A DNA stretch of 64,000 bases from Paenibacillus phytorum (GCF_013141715.1 NZ_WHOA01000069.1:1-64000); one strand, 5' to 3'; counted from the stretch's first letter, positions 8,665-17,561 are shown. Made by a program: numbers and translations. Notes: generated by a model not told the origin, from the sequence alone.

Positions 8665-10691
8665 CGTTTCCAACTCCTAATGATTATTTCCCAAGCTGCA
8701 ATCAGAACGAGGCCAATCAAAGCGCCAAACACAAGGCCGTAGCTTATACGAATCAGAGATATATGAAGCGGCGTATGCAAGTGAGCGAATGTATCTACAA
8801 TAGAAAGCTGCCCAATTACTCCGATGAATATCAAATAGACAGCATGTCTATATCGAACTGACAAATAGGCGCCTAACAGGAATAAAGGATGTGCGACCAA
8901 AAACTCTTTGGTACGCGGACGTACGCCAAGTGTATTTTCCAAGAAGGAACGGAATAATTTCTCCACGGTAGAAGCTTGTCCTTCATTTCCAGTACGTGAT
9001 AAGTAGTAGAACACAGCCGCTAAAGCTACCCCCGCAATTACAATCCATAGCACGCTAATAAAGGAAGAAAGAATACGGCGAATGTTCGCAATCTTATCCC
9101 TGTACGTGTTATTTTCGCTAAAGAATAGTAAATACACACCTGCGATAGCAATAGGAAGCAAATGCAGCACGCCAACGCCGCGGAACTGCTGCAGCACGAG
9201 TAAATACGTAACGTGATTGAGAAGTGCCACTTCGTAAACGACACCAATCAGCGAAATTGCAGATGTTTTGATTAGTGTCCATAAGGCGTAAGCAAGACCT
9301 GACTTCCATTTCGCTGCGGCTCCTGAACGAACGGAACGAATGGCCAGCATGATTGCTATGCTCGGAGCACTAATGGCTGTACTTAAGGCAAGACCTTGCG
9401 CGTATAGATTAGCCGAAAGTGTATGCAAAGCAGCAAGTCCAAGTATACCTAAGACAAAGAGGAGCAGCGTGGCTTCCGGTACGAAGAAGGACACCATCAG
9501 CACGATTAAACTAACACCGCCAAGCAGCATGAAGATACGGGCGATTTTCTGCCATCCTGTCGTTTTTACATCAAATGGCTCTGCTGGTCCAAGCTTAAAC
9601 CCGACTTCTTGGATGCGTGGAATAGCACCGTCTTTTCCTTGCAAACTTTCATAGTAAGCTGCTAGCGGATCGACTAATTTTCCTTTATCCAAGCTTTTCA
9701 CTGGCCTTGCATTCAAGAAAACCATGCGGATATTGCGGTCTTTCACTGCAAGGACTAAACGATCCGCAACGCCTTGAATACGATCCTGCAGTTCCGATTT
9801 TTTGAGTGGCTCTGTTAACTTTTCCCCGTCTTTCTCTGTGAACGAATGCAATCGAACAACGTTATAATTCGTTTGCTTTGCTAACGTACTGAACCCTTTT
9901 TGCGGCTCTTTTAATAACTCAATAGCAGCTAGGCCAATGCCGTTCTTATTAAGAAGATCTGCCATTTTATTTAGGTTAATTTCCGTATTTTCTTCTGTGT
10001 AACCAGGAACTTCATTGCCATCGACAATGATGCGCTTCACGCCGATATCATGGAGCTGTTTCAGCAAGCGATCCATTTCATTGGTTACAAAGGGTCTACG
10101 ATTCGATAGACGAACCACGATTTGGAACCCTTGATCTTTGAGCATTTGTAATGTCATCGGGTCTGGGTCCATACCCTTGATCGATGCATCGTCCATACTC
10201 ATTTGGATGATGAGTCCGTTTCTATTTTTGAAACTCCACGGCTTCGTGCCAACCTTCAGATCCGCGAACGTTTTCTGAATTAAAGGCTCCAGCTTCTGCT
10301 GTGTAGCACTATCTGCGAACAGCACGTAGGTAAAATTCTCATTAGGACTACCCAAGGTTTGGGTAAGTGCGGCAGCGTCTCGAGAGTTATATACCTCGAT
10401 GCGACGGCTCTCTTTAAGCTCCGCTAGTGTACTCTCATACACGGCCATTGAGCTGATGCCCGCTGCTTTCATATTCTTCAGCTGCTCAGCGACAAAAGTC
10501 TGCGGATTCGTCTGAATATCCGAAATATCCAACAAATCACGATAATCGAAAACAAACTCGACTTGATTGGCCGAAGTTTCCGTTTGGTGACGCGTGTAGG
10601 CAAGCGGCAGGGAGACTACCATTCCAATAATGACGAGCCACCATAGGATATTTTTGAGAGGTTTATTCCATGTTTGATACCATTGTGCCAA
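8640..10691 (-). CDS. Large polytopic membrane protein paired with csaB (DUF5693-like)
   Basis: 683 residues. One N-terminal membrane segment is followed by a ~330-residue outside domain, then eight or more hydrophobic helices. The outside domain has a TIM-barrel-like feel (FVAEQLKNMKAAGISSMAVYE, VKRIIVDGNEVPGYT). It resembles what I recall as the DUF5693 family of csaB neighbours; unverified. The likely start is TTG 10691, with AAGGAG eight bases before it; the GTG at 10700 overlaps the Shine-Dalgarno. The ribosome site is the 3' end of a hairpin repeat element (10702-10741). The 25-base overlap with csaB suggests a role in delivery or handling of the pyruvylated polymer, which is inference only. 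No known catalytic motif. Confidence 0.7.
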   Translation of the reverse strand: MAQWYQTWNKPLKNILWWLVIIGMVVSLPLAYTRHQTETSANQVEFVFDYRDLLDISDIQTNPQTFVAEQLKNMKAAGISSMAVYESTLAELKESRRIEVYNSRDAAALTQTLGSPNENFTYVLFADSATQQKLEPLIQKTFADLKVGTKPWSFKNRNGLIIQMSMDDASIKGMDPDPMTLQMLKDQGFQIVVRLSNRRPFVTNEMDRLLKQLHDIGVKRIIVDGNEVPGYTEENTEINLNKMADLLNKNGIGLAAIELLKEPQKGFSTLAKQTNYNVVRLHSFTEKDGEKLTEPLKKSELQDRIQGVADRLVLAVKDRNIRMVFLNARPVKSLDKGKLVDPLAAYYESLQGKDGAIPRIQEVGFKLGPAEPFDVKTTGWQKIARIFMLLGGVSLIVLMVSFFVPEATLLLFVLGILGLAALHTLSANLYAQGLALSTAISAPSIAIMLAIRSVRSGAAAKWKSGLAYALWTLIKTSAISLIGVVYEVALLNHVTYLLVLQQFRGVGVLHLLPIAIAGVYLLFFSENNTYRDKIANIRRILSSFISVLWIVIAGVALAAVFYYLSRTGNEGQASTVEKLFRSFLENTLGVRPRTKEFLVAHPLFLLGAYLSVRYRHAVYLIFIGVIGQLSIVDTFAHLHTPLHISLIRISYGLVFGALIGLVLIAAWEIIIRSWKRWVPQLSK

Positions 10692-10701
10692 GTTGTCCAC
10701 T

Positions 10702-10741
10702 CCTTAGAGCTTTCCGATAGAAAGCTTTCTTCGTAAAGCAT
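10702..10741 (-). repeat. Hairpin-Shine-Dalgarno repeat element, copy A
   Basis: On the minus strand it reads TGCTTTACGAAG, then a hairpin with arms AAAGCTTTC and GGAAAGCT, then CTAAGGAG, whose end is the ribosome site of the csaB-partner gene. The same layout recurs at 31122-31161, 31165-31204 and 44002-44041. Confidence 0.8.
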
Positions 10742-10875
10742 GTACTTACATTGGAAAACCCCTTCAGGTCCTACCTCGGGTAATAGGCCAAATGAATGCG
10801 GATTTAATTTCCATCTATTCATTAGACGACCTATCCCTGACTTAGGTTCTGAAGAGGTTCAGTTTTCCTATTTCA

Positions 10876-12585
10876 TTATCCGTCTACACGGTTAAGCACA
10901 TATTGAATGATGCCATCCAATTGCTGTGCGGCTGCTGGACCTGTAGATCCTTGTACCGCAAAATAAAACTTAATTTTCGGTTCCGTTCCAGAAGGACGCA
11001 AGCAGAACCATGAACCATCCTCTAGCTTAAATTTCAGCACATTTTCACGAGGAAGGCCATTAATGCCCTCTGCGTAATCTTCCACTTGGCTTACACGAGT
11101 GCCACTGATCTCGGTTGGCGGATTCGTTCTCCAAGCTTCCATGATGCGCCCAATTTGTTCTACGCCGTCTTTCCCTTTCAGCGTCCTTGATTCAAGCTTT
11201 TCCAAAAAGTAGCCAAAGGATTCGTATAGTTCCTGAAGGACTTCATATAAAGTCTTGCCTTGCTTCTTATAATAGGCTGCCGCTTCAGCGATCAGCATCG
11301 CTGCAATAACTGCATCCTTATCTCTTGCATAGTCACCGGCCAAGTAGCCATAGCTTTCTTCGTATCCGAATAAGAACGTATACTCACCATTTTGTTCGAA
11401 CTGGGACATTTTCTCCCCGATATATTTAAAGCCGGTTAATGTATTTAATGTAGGAATACCATAATGATTGGCGATAACTGCGCCCATTTCACTTGTAACG
11501 ACCGTTTTGACGACAACGCCGTTCGCAGGCAGTGTTCCACGCTCTTTCAAGCTTGATAATAAATAATTTACAATGATGGCACCAGACTGATTACCTGATA
11601 AAACGACATACTCGCCGTTCGGATCCTTCACAACTGCCCCCATGCGATCAGCATCAGGGTCGGTTCCGATGATGATATCGGCATCCCAATCTTTCGCTTG
11701 TGCAATGGCGAGTGTAAATGCTTCCCGTTCCTCCGGATTCGGAGACTTTACTGTCGAGAACTGTGCATCCGGCAGCTCTTGCTCGGCTACAACATGTACT
11801 TGTCCGAAGCCAACTGCTTTCAGCACTTCGCGTACCGGCACATTACCCGCTCCATGCAAAGGAGTAAAGATAATGCGGAAATCGCCTTCGATCTGCTTAA
11901 TCACATCTGGATTCTGGCTAATCGCAGTTACTGCCTCGATGTACGCTTGATCAACCTCTTCACCTAACCAAGAAAGCAACCCTTGCGCTTCCGCTTCTTG
12001 CTGGGTTATTTTCTTGACCTTGTTGAAGGAATCGATGCTCTGTACTTGCGCAATGACTTGCTCCGCAAACTCAGGAACGAGCTGTCCCCCGTCTGCTCCA
12101 TATACTTTATATCCATTATATTCAGGTGGGTTGTGACTAGCTGTAACGACAACCCCTGCGGACGCACCTAAGTATCTCACAGCAAAAGATAACTGTGGTG
12201 TCGCATGCAGTGTTTTAAAGAGATAAGCCTTAATTCCATTCCCTGCGAACACGAGAGCAGATTCTAAAGCGAACTCGGGCGACATATGACGTGAATCATA
12301 AGCTAGAACAATGGAAGGACTTGTAGCGCCTGTCCCATTCACATATTGTGCCAAGCCTTGGCTTGCGCGTCCAACGGTATACACGTTGATTCGATTCGTT
12401 CCAGCGCCAATCACGCCGCGAAGTCCTCCTGTGCCAAATTCAAGATCTTTATAAAAGCGATCCTCAATTTCTCTTTCATCTTCCCGAATAGCACGCAGTT
12501 CTTTCTTCGTTTCGGCATCCACTGCTGGATCCTCTAACCATAATTGATACTCTGTTTGTACACGCGTCATAGTAGTCAGGTTCAT
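10876..12585 (-). CDS. pgcA: Phosphoglucomutase / phosphomannomutase (alpha-D-phosphohexomutase)
   Basis: Interconverts glucose-6-phosphate and glucose-1-phosphate, feeding UDP-glucose and wall or lipid glycan synthesis. All four superfamily motifs are present: the phosphoserine loop TASHNPPEYNGYKVYG, the metal-binding GTDPDADRMG, the sugar-binding GYEESYGYLAGD and the phosphate-binding RPSGTEPKIKFY. The length (569 aa) matches B. subtilis PgcA. Start uncertain: AAGGAG touches the first ATG (12585). The ATG five codons in (MTRVQTEYQLW) aligns with family N-termini but sits 15 bases from the Shine-Dalgarno. It lies 18 bases after fabZ and is likely co-transcribed. Confidence 0.93.
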   Translation of the reverse strand: MNLTTMTRVQTEYQLWLEDPAVDAETKKELRAIREDEREIEDRFYKDLEFGTGGLRGVIGAGTNRINVYTVGRASQGLAQYVNGTGATSPSIVLAYDSRHMSPEFALESALVFAGNGIKAYLFKTLHATPQLSFAVRYLGASAGVVVTASHNPPEYNGYKVYGADGGQLVPEFAEQVIAQVQSIDSFNKVKKITQQEAEAQGLLSWLGEEVDQAYIEAVTAISQNPDVIKQIEGDFRIIFTPLHGAGNVPVREVLKAVGFGQVHVVAEQELPDAQFSTVKSPNPEEREAFTLAIAQAKDWDADIIIGTDPDADRMGAVVKDPNGEYVVLSGNQSGAIIVNYLLSSLKERGTLPANGVVVKTVVTSEMGAVIANHYGIPTLNTLTGFKYIGEKMSQFEQNGEYTFLFGYEESYGYLAGDYARDKDAVIAAMLIAEAAAYYKKQGKTLYEVLQELYESFGYFLEKLESRTLKGKDGVEQIGRIMEAWRTNPPTEISGTRVSQVEDYAEGINGLPRENVLKFKLEDGSWFCLRPSGTEPKIKFYFAVQGSTGPAAAQQLDGIIQYVLNRVDG

Positions 12586-12603
12586 CTCCTTTTTATCTAT
12601 GGG

Positions 12604-13032
12604 TTATTTATTAGCAAGGGCGAACATAAGCTCGCCTTCGACTACCACTTTGTCGCCTACCTTAGCCACAGCTTGGCCTTTGACAATGGTTCCTTTTACA
12701 CGTGTTATCGTCATTTCTAAAGTTAGTGTATCGCCAGGTACGACCTGCCTACGCCAACGAATGCCATCCGCGCCAGCAAATAAACCAATTTTACCTTTGT
12801 ATTCAGGCATCGACAGAACAGCCACAGCACCTACTTGTGCCAAAGCTTCCACAATCAGCACACCGGGCATAACCGGATAGCCAGGAAAGTGTCCTGCGAA
12901 GAACGGTTCATTGATCGTAACATTCTTTATACCTACAGCTCTAACACCTTCTTCGACCTCCAAAATACGGTCAATAAGCAAGAAGGGAGGGCGATGAGGA
13001 ATGATCTCTTGAATCTGGTTAATATCTAGCAT
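12604..13032 (-). CDS. fabZ: 3-hydroxyacyl-ACP dehydratase FabZ
   Basis: 142 residues of the hotdog-fold FabZ family, which dehydrates 3-hydroxyacyl-ACP in type II fatty acid synthesis. The catalytic block [19 protein letters not shown] is intact, with the active His and the Glu in the following helix, and the N-terminus [17 protein letters not shown] is typical. AAGGAG stands 13 bases upstream. A promoter-like pair and an operator-like dyad lie 30-60 bases ahead (13060-13090). B. subtilis also has fabZ close to the flhO/flhP/mbl cluster, so the location is conserved. Confidence 0.95.
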   Translation of the reverse strand: MLDINQIQEIIPHRPPFLLIDRILEVEEGVRAVGIKNVTINEPFFAGHFPGYPVMPGVLIVEALAQVGAVAVLSMPEYKGKIGLFAGADGIRWRRQVVPGDTLTLEMTITRVKGTIVKGQAVAKVGDKVVVEGELMFALANK

Positions 13033-13059
13033 AGCGGTTTAAAAACTCCTTTCAAAATG

Positions 13060-13076
13060 CTTGTATAAAATACAAG
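13060..13076. promoter_or_regulatory. 17-bp operator-like dyad before fabZ
   Basis: CTTGTAT-AAA-ATACAAG, a perfect inverted repeat with 7-bp arms. It overlaps the predicted -10 of the fabZ promoter, where a repressor would act. It does not match the FapR site as I remember it. Confidence 0.5.
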
Positions 13077-13090
13077 GTAATCACTTACAA
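13062..13090 (-). promoter_or_regulatory. Predicted sigma-A promoter of fabZ-pgcA
   Basis: Minus strand: TTGTAA (13090-13085), a 17-base spacer, then TATACA (13067-13062). The start point would lie about 22 bases before the fabZ ATG. Confidence 0.5.
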
Positions 13091-13136
13091 TAGGGATGTC
13101 CCTTCATTAACTGCAGAAGTGAAGGTTCATATAGGG

Positions 13137-13185
13137 GAGCTTATGTACAGGGCTGTGTTGCAGTCTTATACATAGGCTCTTTTTT
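13137..13185 (+). terminator. Terminator-like hairpin facing plus, no plus-strand gene before it
   Basis: GAGCTTATGTA pairs with TACATAGGCTC (11 bp, one wobble), with an inner CTG/CAG hairpin in the loop, and is followed by six T on the plus strand. The neighbouring genes are all on the minus strand, so its role is unclear. Confidence 0.4.
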
Positions 13186-13196
13186 CGTAGTATACA

Positions 13197-13715
13197 TTAT
13201 TTCAATTTGGCTCCTCGATTTAATACAAGGAACTGAATAATATAAATGAAGGAAGTTAAGAATGAGACCCCAATTACAAACCATAAATAGGTGATGGCAA
13301 AGTTTAAATGAAAAACGATGAAGAGGATAGCAAAATAGTACAGAACCGTCGTTAACTTTCCCATCACATTGGCGGGAACCGTTAACTTGCCCCTGAAGTG
13401 AAAGAAAGCAGAGCCCATAATCATACCTAAATCACGAATGAACATCGCCGCAGCTGCCTGCCAAGGAATCAACCCCGAAATGAGCAGGGATAAGATCACC
13501 GTAATCATCATACTCTTATCAGCGAGTGGGTCCAGCATGACACCAACGGGTGTGATAAGCCCGCGAGTTCTTGCGATATAGCCATCTAGGATATCCGTAA
13601 GTCCGGCTACCAGTAAAATAAAAAAGGCAACTTGGATATGGCCATTAAAAAAAATCACGAGGTACACAGGGATTAGAACAAACCTGCTGATGGTGAGCAT
13701 GTTCGGTATATTCAA
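13197..13715 (-). CDS. pgsA: CDP-diacylglycerol--glycerol-3-phosphate 3-phosphatidyltransferase
   Basis: An integral membrane enzyme that makes phosphatidylglycerol phosphate, the first committed step to phosphatidylglycerol. The CDP-alcohol phosphotransferase signature is complete: DGYIAR, eight residues, then G, three residues, D, three residues, D (DILDGYIARTRGLIT ... VMLDPLADK). I place the start at TTG 13715 (NIPNMLTISRFVLIP): AGGAGG is six bases before it and the result (172 aa) has the usual family N-terminus, whereas the upstream ATG at 13766 adds a basic stretch foreign to the family. About four to five membrane helices. A paralogue elsewhere could be the main PgsA. Confidence 0.85.
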   Translation of the reverse strand: MNIPNMLTISRFVLIPVYLVIFFNGHIQVAFFILLVAGLTDILDGYIARTRGLITPVGVMLDPLADKSMMITVILSLLISGLIPWQAAAAMFIRDLGMIMGSAFFHFRGKLTVPANVMGKLTTVLYYFAILFIVFHLNFAITYLWFVIGVSFLTSFIYIIQFLVLNRGAKLK

Positions 13716-13787
13716 AGTACCCCTCCTGCGTGTTAGTATCCGATATCTGGTACATTTAACCTTCATTCATTATACCGCTGCTTACAC

Positions 13788-13813
13788 AAAAATAAAACTC
13801 CCATGCGGGAGTT
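13788..13813 (-). terminator. Terminator after the EpuA-like gene
   Basis: Arms AACTCCC and GGGAGTT with a 4-base loop, followed on the minus strand by TTTATTTTTG. It starts five bases after the stop codon. Confidence 0.85.
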
Positions 13814-13817
13814 AGAG

Positions 13818-14036
13818 TTAATTCGCAAATACCAGATCGTATAAATGCCGCCAAGTACTCATATGAAAGATTTCCCCCGCTGGCTGATGACCAAGCTTGG
13901 TGTAACCTACCCATAGGCCGATAAAAACAGCCAGCACGCATAGCACAGGAATACGAATGATTTTGAAAATAAGCCATATAATATTGAGCCATTTCGGCCT
14001 TGATTTCTTCTTTGGTGGAGCAGGCTTGTCTGACAT
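13818..14036 (-). CDS. Small EpuA-like membrane protein (annotated as 'RNA polymerase beta subunit', PF11772)
   Basis: 72 residues: a basic, Pro/Lys-rich N-terminus (SDKPAPPKKKSRPKWL), one long hydrophobic segment (residues ~19-45), and a short outside tail with LGHQPAGEIFHMSTWRHLYDLVF. This fits the EpuA family, small single-pass proteins that databases often name DNA-directed RNA polymerase subunit beta although they are not RpoB. It follows flhP by 26 bases and so shares the flhO-flhP transcript, as in related Bacillales. Function not established; a role at the envelope is likely from topology. Confidence 0.75.
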   Translation of the reverse strand: MSDKPAPPKKKSRPKWLNIIWLIFKIIRIPVLCVLAVFIGLWVGYTKLGHQPAGEIFHMSTWRHLYDLVFAN

Positions 14037-14062
14037 CGAGCCCTATCCCTCCCTTTCTAAGA

Positions 14063-14929
14063 TCAGGCGCGCAAATTATTAGCGATATTCATCATCTGAT
14101 CCGAAGATGTAATAGCTCGGGAATTGAGTTGAAGCGCTCTTTGCACGATAACCAGATCTGTCATTTCATCCGAAAGCGTAACGTTAGATTGCTCCAGAAA
14201 ACCCTGCATAAGACTAACACGGTTAGCCGGGTTATCAACCAAGGGGTTCACATCTTGTAAGATATTTGCCTTCTCAGCAACCGTTATGCCATTAGGAATA
14301 GTATAAAGGTTATCTCCAACGTCTTGGAGCAGCTGTGGACGTACAACGCGAACTAGCTTGATCTGTCCCAAATTAATGGGTGCTGCACTTGGGTCCTGCT
14401 CATTGTATCCTTTGATCGTACCGTTCGCTTCAACGACAGGTCGAAAACCAGCCGGCACACGAATCGGATTTCCATCCACACCAGTGATGAAATGGCCTTC
14501 TTTGGTCGTAAGCACGGTTCCGCCAGTCGCATCCGGACTTAAACTGAAAGCACCATTACGAGTCCAAGCAGACTGGAACACGGGGTTGCCGTTCTCATCT
14601 GCCTTACTCACGGATACTTCAAATAATCCGTCACCTTGAATAGCAAAATCCGTCACATTCCCCGTGGATTGAATAGGTCCTTGAGACAAATTCGTCTGGA
14701 TTTGCACCAACTTCGAGCCCCAGCCTTGGTTGAAACCAAGGGGTGAGAATCGCCCTTGCTGACGGAACCCTTCTGGTTGCGATTGGACATTCGTCAGAAC
14801 ATCCTCGAAGGAGGCTTCCTTCTTCTTAAAACCGTTCGTATTCACATTCGCGATATTATTGGAGAGAATATCCAGCTTTTGCTGTAAGCTATGCATGGAT
14901 ACCGATGAGTTAATCATGGAGTTGTTCAT
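14063..14929 (-). CDS. flhP: Flagellar hook-basal body rod protein FlhP (FlgG/FlgF family)
   Basis: 288 residues with the rod-protein N-terminus LQQKLDILSNNIANVNTNGFKK and the matching C-terminal helix (MTDLVIVQRALQLNSRAITSSDQMMNIANNL), the two halves that pack together in the axial rod. Between them lies the FlgE/F/G-like beta domain. ATG 14929 was chosen because AAGGGG lies seven bases before it; the frame is open to 14947. It follows flhO by 24 bases. In B. subtilis FlhO and FlhP form the distal rod and are encoded next to mbl, as here. Confidence 0.92.
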   Translation of the reverse strand: MNNSMINSSVSMHSLQQKLDILSNNIANVNTNGFKKKEASFEDVLTNVQSQPEGFRQQGRFSPLGFNQGWGSKLVQIQTNLSQGPIQSTGNVTDFAIQGDGLFEVSVSKADENGNPVFQSAWTRNGAFSLSPDATGGTVLTTKEGHFITGVDGNPIRVPAGFRPVVEANGTIKGYNEQDPSAAPINLGQIKLVRVVRPQLLQDVGDNLYTIPNGITVAEKANILQDVNPLVDNPANRVSLMQGFLEQSNVTLSDEMTDLVIVQRALQLNSRAITSSDQMMNIANNLRA

Positions 14930-14953
14930 GGTCCTGCCCCTTCGCAAGCTAGA

Positions 14954-15847
14954 TTAGACGCGCCCAACTTCATTCGCGGCTTTTTCCATACTTTTATCAT
15001 AAGATTGGATGACTTTTTGGTTTGCTTCATAAGCGCGAAGCGCTGACATCATATCGACCATCGATTGCGCGGAATCCACATTAGAGCGTTCTATGAAGCC
15101 TTGACGAACCTCTACTTGATCACCTGCAGCAACCTGCGTTACAGTCGCTTCATCACCTGGATTAATGCGCAGCAGCCCGTTACCTTCACGCAGCAATAGA
15201 TTCGGATTCTCTGCACGCGAGAGCATCAATCCTACGGGTTGGCCAGTCGGCCCCAGAAGGGGAAGACCATTCCCATCAAGGAACTCACCCTTGTCTGTCA
15301 CCTTGAAGGAGTGAATCGGTTGACCCGCTCCATCAACCAACAACAGGGGTTGTCCATCTCGGCCTAGCACAAGGTTCCCGTTGGCATTAACTAGCTGGCC
15401 TGCAGTATCAACGGTGAACTTCCCGTTCAAGGAATACCGCTGCTCACCTTCAGCGTTCAAAACCGTAAACAGTGCCTGCGGCTGAAACGTTCGTTCTCCG
15501 TCCGCATTCACGAACTTACCTGAAGCATCAAAGTTCATACCAGGCACTTGTATTCTCGAAACAAGGGCAAAATCAAAAGGGTTTTGCGTTTCCTGCAAAT
15601 CACCCTGTGCATGAATGGAGATACTCTCCTCGGAGAATACGCCTAAACTCATCTTCCCAAGGGGAGCTGCCGAGGCACCTTGTCCACCGCGAATCGTCGA
15701 TATCAGCATCTCCGGGAACGATCGAGACAAAGCATTGCCTTGTTTAAATCCTGGAGAATTAATGTTGGCAATATTATTCGTAATAGTGTCGTGTCTGCGC
15801 TGCTCGGAGATCATGCCTGCCGCCGCGGTATACAGTCCTCTTAACAT
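14954..15847 (-). CDS. flhO: Flagellar hook-basal body rod protein FlhO
   Basis: 297 residues. The N-terminal signature MLRGLYTAAAGMISEQ and the TITNNIANINSPGFKQGN motif, with a C-terminal FIERSNVDSAQSMVDMMSALRAYEANQKVIQSYD helix pair in matching form, mark the flagellar rod/hook family. The middle carries repeated short motifs of the hook beta domain. Ribosome site GAGGTG precedes the ATG. It lies between mbl and flhP, so cell-shape and flagellar genes share one unit, as in other Bacillales. Confidence 0.92.
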   Translation of the reverse strand: MLRGLYTAAAGMISEQRRHDTITNNIANINSPGFKQGNALSRSFPEMLISTIRGGQGASAAPLGKMSLGVFSEESISIHAQGDLQETQNPFDFALVSRIQVPGMNFDASGKFVNADGERTFQPQALFTVLNAEGEQRYSLNGKFTVDTAGQLVNANGNLVLGRDGQPLLLVDGAGQPIHSFKVTDKGEFLDGNGLPLLGPTGQPVGLMLSRAENPNLLLREGNGLLRINPGDEATVTQVAAGDQVEVRQGFIERSNVDSAQSMVDMMSALRAYEANQKVIQSYDKSMEKAANEVGRV

Positions 15848-15875
15848 CTCTTCACCTCTTGGGTTGTATGTCTAA

Positions 15876-16874
15876 TTAAAATTTACGTTTGGTAACCTTA
15901 TCTAAGTTATCGAGCATAATGCCCGTTCCTTTAACGACACAGGACATCGGATCTTCCGCAATTAATACTGGTACTTTCAGTTCGTCTGCCAGTAGTTGAT
16001 CAAGCCCATGCAGCAAAGCTCCGCCACCTGTCAAAATAACGCCACGGTCAATAATGTCTGCCGATAGCTCTGGAGGTGTTCGCTCCAATACACTCTTCGC
16101 CGCAGTCACGATGGAGGATACTGGATCCCACAGTGCTTCCTGAACTTCACTGGAGTGAATCGTGATCGTAAGTGGTAAACCGGATACCATATCTCTACCG
16201 CGAATATCCATCTCTTGATCTCTACCGTGTGGATATACCGTTCCGATTTTCAGCTTAATATCTTCGCTTGTCCGCTCACCAATCAGCAGCTTGTACTTAT
16301 TTTTGATATATTTCGTGATGGCAATATCGAATTTGTCGCCTGCAATCTTAATGGAGGAGGAGGTGACGATGTCACCCATGGATAACACGGCTACATCCGT
16401 CGTCCCTCCGCCGATATCTACAACCATATTGCCGCTAGGTTGGAAGATGTCCATACCGGCACCAATTGCTGCTGCCTTCGGTTCTTCTTCCATGAATACT
16501 TCTCGGGCACCGCTGCGCTCAGCTGCTTCGCGGATCGCCTTCTGCTCAACCGAGGTGATGTTGGTAGGGGCGCAGATCAGTATTCTCGGATGAGAATACC
16601 AATTCTTGCCCCCTACTTTCGCGATAAAATGCTTCAACATCATTTCCGTAATATCAAAGTCCGCAATAACGCCATCTTTCAATGGACGAATCGCGATAAT
16701 GTTGCCTGGAGTTCTACCCACCATGCGGAAAGCTTCTTCTCCTACAGCCAGCACGCGTTTCGTATCGCTTTCAATCGCTACTACGGAAGGCTCATCGAGC
16801 ACAACACCGCGTCCTTTTACATGAATAAGCACATTCGCCGTGCCGAGATCTATTCCAATATCCTTGCTTAACAT
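15876..16874 (-). CDS. mbl: Rod-shape-determining actin homologue Mbl
   Basis: 332 residues of the MreB/Mbl family. Phosphate-1 motif DIGIDLGTANVLIHVKG, phosphate-2 motif VVDIGGGTTDVAVLSMG and the adenosine-binding GVILTGGGALLHGLD are all intact. Mbl forms ATP-dependent filaments under the membrane that guide sidewall peptidoglycan synthesis. I call Mbl and not MreB because of the position between spoIIID and flhO, which is that of mbl in B. subtilis, and the length. GGGAGG precedes the ATG. A -10-like TATAAT lies about 70 bases upstream. Confidence 0.93.
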   Translation of the reverse strand: MLSKDIGIDLGTANVLIHVKGRGVVLDEPSVVAIESDTKRVLAVGEEAFRMVGRTPGNIIAIRPLKDGVIADFDITEMMLKHFIAKVGGKNWYSHPRILICAPTNITSVEQKAIREAAERSGAREVFMEEEPKAAAIGAGMDIFQPSGNMVVDIGGGTTDVAVLSMGDIVTSSSIKIAGDKFDIAITKYIKNKYKLLIGERTSEDIKLKIGTVYPHGRDQEMDIRGRDMVSGLPLTITIHSSEVQEALWDPVSSIVTAAKSVLERTPPELSADIIDRGVILTGGGALLHGLDQLLADELKVPVLIAEDPMSCVVKGTGIMLDNLDKVTKRKF

Positions 16875-16942
16875 TTCTAGTTAATCCTCCCTAAACCTAC
16901 CGTCCATCCCGTGAAGAATCGGCGCTCTTATATATAGTTCTA

Positions 16943-16948
16943 ATTATA
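16943..16948 (-). promoter_or_regulatory. Possible -10 box before mbl
   Basis: TATAAT on the minus strand, about 70 bases before the mbl ATG. No convincing -35 is seen at 16-18 bases, so this is tentative. Confidence 0.3.
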
Positions 16949-17041
16949 AGCTAAATTCGCTATAAATGCATTAATTCCTCTTTTTGCGTGAAATTTCGAC
17001 ACGGGAAGTATGAAGGAAACCTTTCGGGATGAAGGATACTT

Positions 17042-17332
17042 TTAGGACTTGACCGTGACCAGGTTTTCGGAAAGCTTCGGATTTCGAGTTTTTCGGTACT
17101 TAATTTTCGTCGCTTCTCCTCCTCTAAGGTGCCTGATGGACTTATGATACTCCAGAATGTGCTTCACCTGATTGGCCAGGTCCGGGTTGATTTCCGGTAG
17201 TCTTTCCGTCAAATCCTTGTGCACCGTGCTTTTGGAAACGCCGAATTCCTTAGCAATGGTGCGAACCGTATTCTTGGTCTCGACGATACAGGTACCAATC
17301 TTAATGGTTCGCTCTTTGATGTAATCGTGCAC
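17042..17332 (-). CDS. spoIIID: Sporulation transcription factor SpoIIID
   Basis: 96 residues from GTG 17332 (HDYIKERTIKIG), where GGAGG lies eight bases before the start; the longer open frame to 17536 is spurious. SpoIIID is the mother-cell DNA-binding regulator acting with sigma-E. The helix-turn-helix TVRTIAKEFGVSKSTVHKDL and the following ERLPEINPDLANQVKHIL are almost as in B. subtilis, and the C-terminal basic stretch (HLRGGEATKIKYRKT) is kept. It sits between spoIIQ and mbl, the usual order. Confidence 0.95.
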   Translation of the reverse strand: MHDYIKERTIKIGTCIVETKNTVRTIAKEFGVSKSTVHKDLTERLPEINPDLANQVKHILEYHKSIRHLRGGEATKIKYRKTRNPKLSENLVTVKS

Positions 17333-17534
17333 TCCCCTCGCCTCCCTACTCGAGATAGTTTGGTAAAGTATATGAGGGGCATGACTAGATATTCTACGTA
17401 GCCAAGCCTGACAAGCCCATTTCCCATATTTATTTTCAAAATAATCAAGAATAATCGATTCTGGCGTCCTTCGGACAAGCATTTTTGGTAAAAGTGAAAC
17501 GAAGCAAAGTAAAAACAACTCCTTGTATCCATGC

Positions 17535-17561
17535 AAAAAAGCAGCAGGATGTACCCGCTGC
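17535..17561 (-). terminator. Terminator after spoIIQ
   Basis: GCAGC/GCTGC arms with an inner GG/CC pair, then a run of six T on the minus strand, about 40 bases after the spoIIQ stop. Confidence 0.75.
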
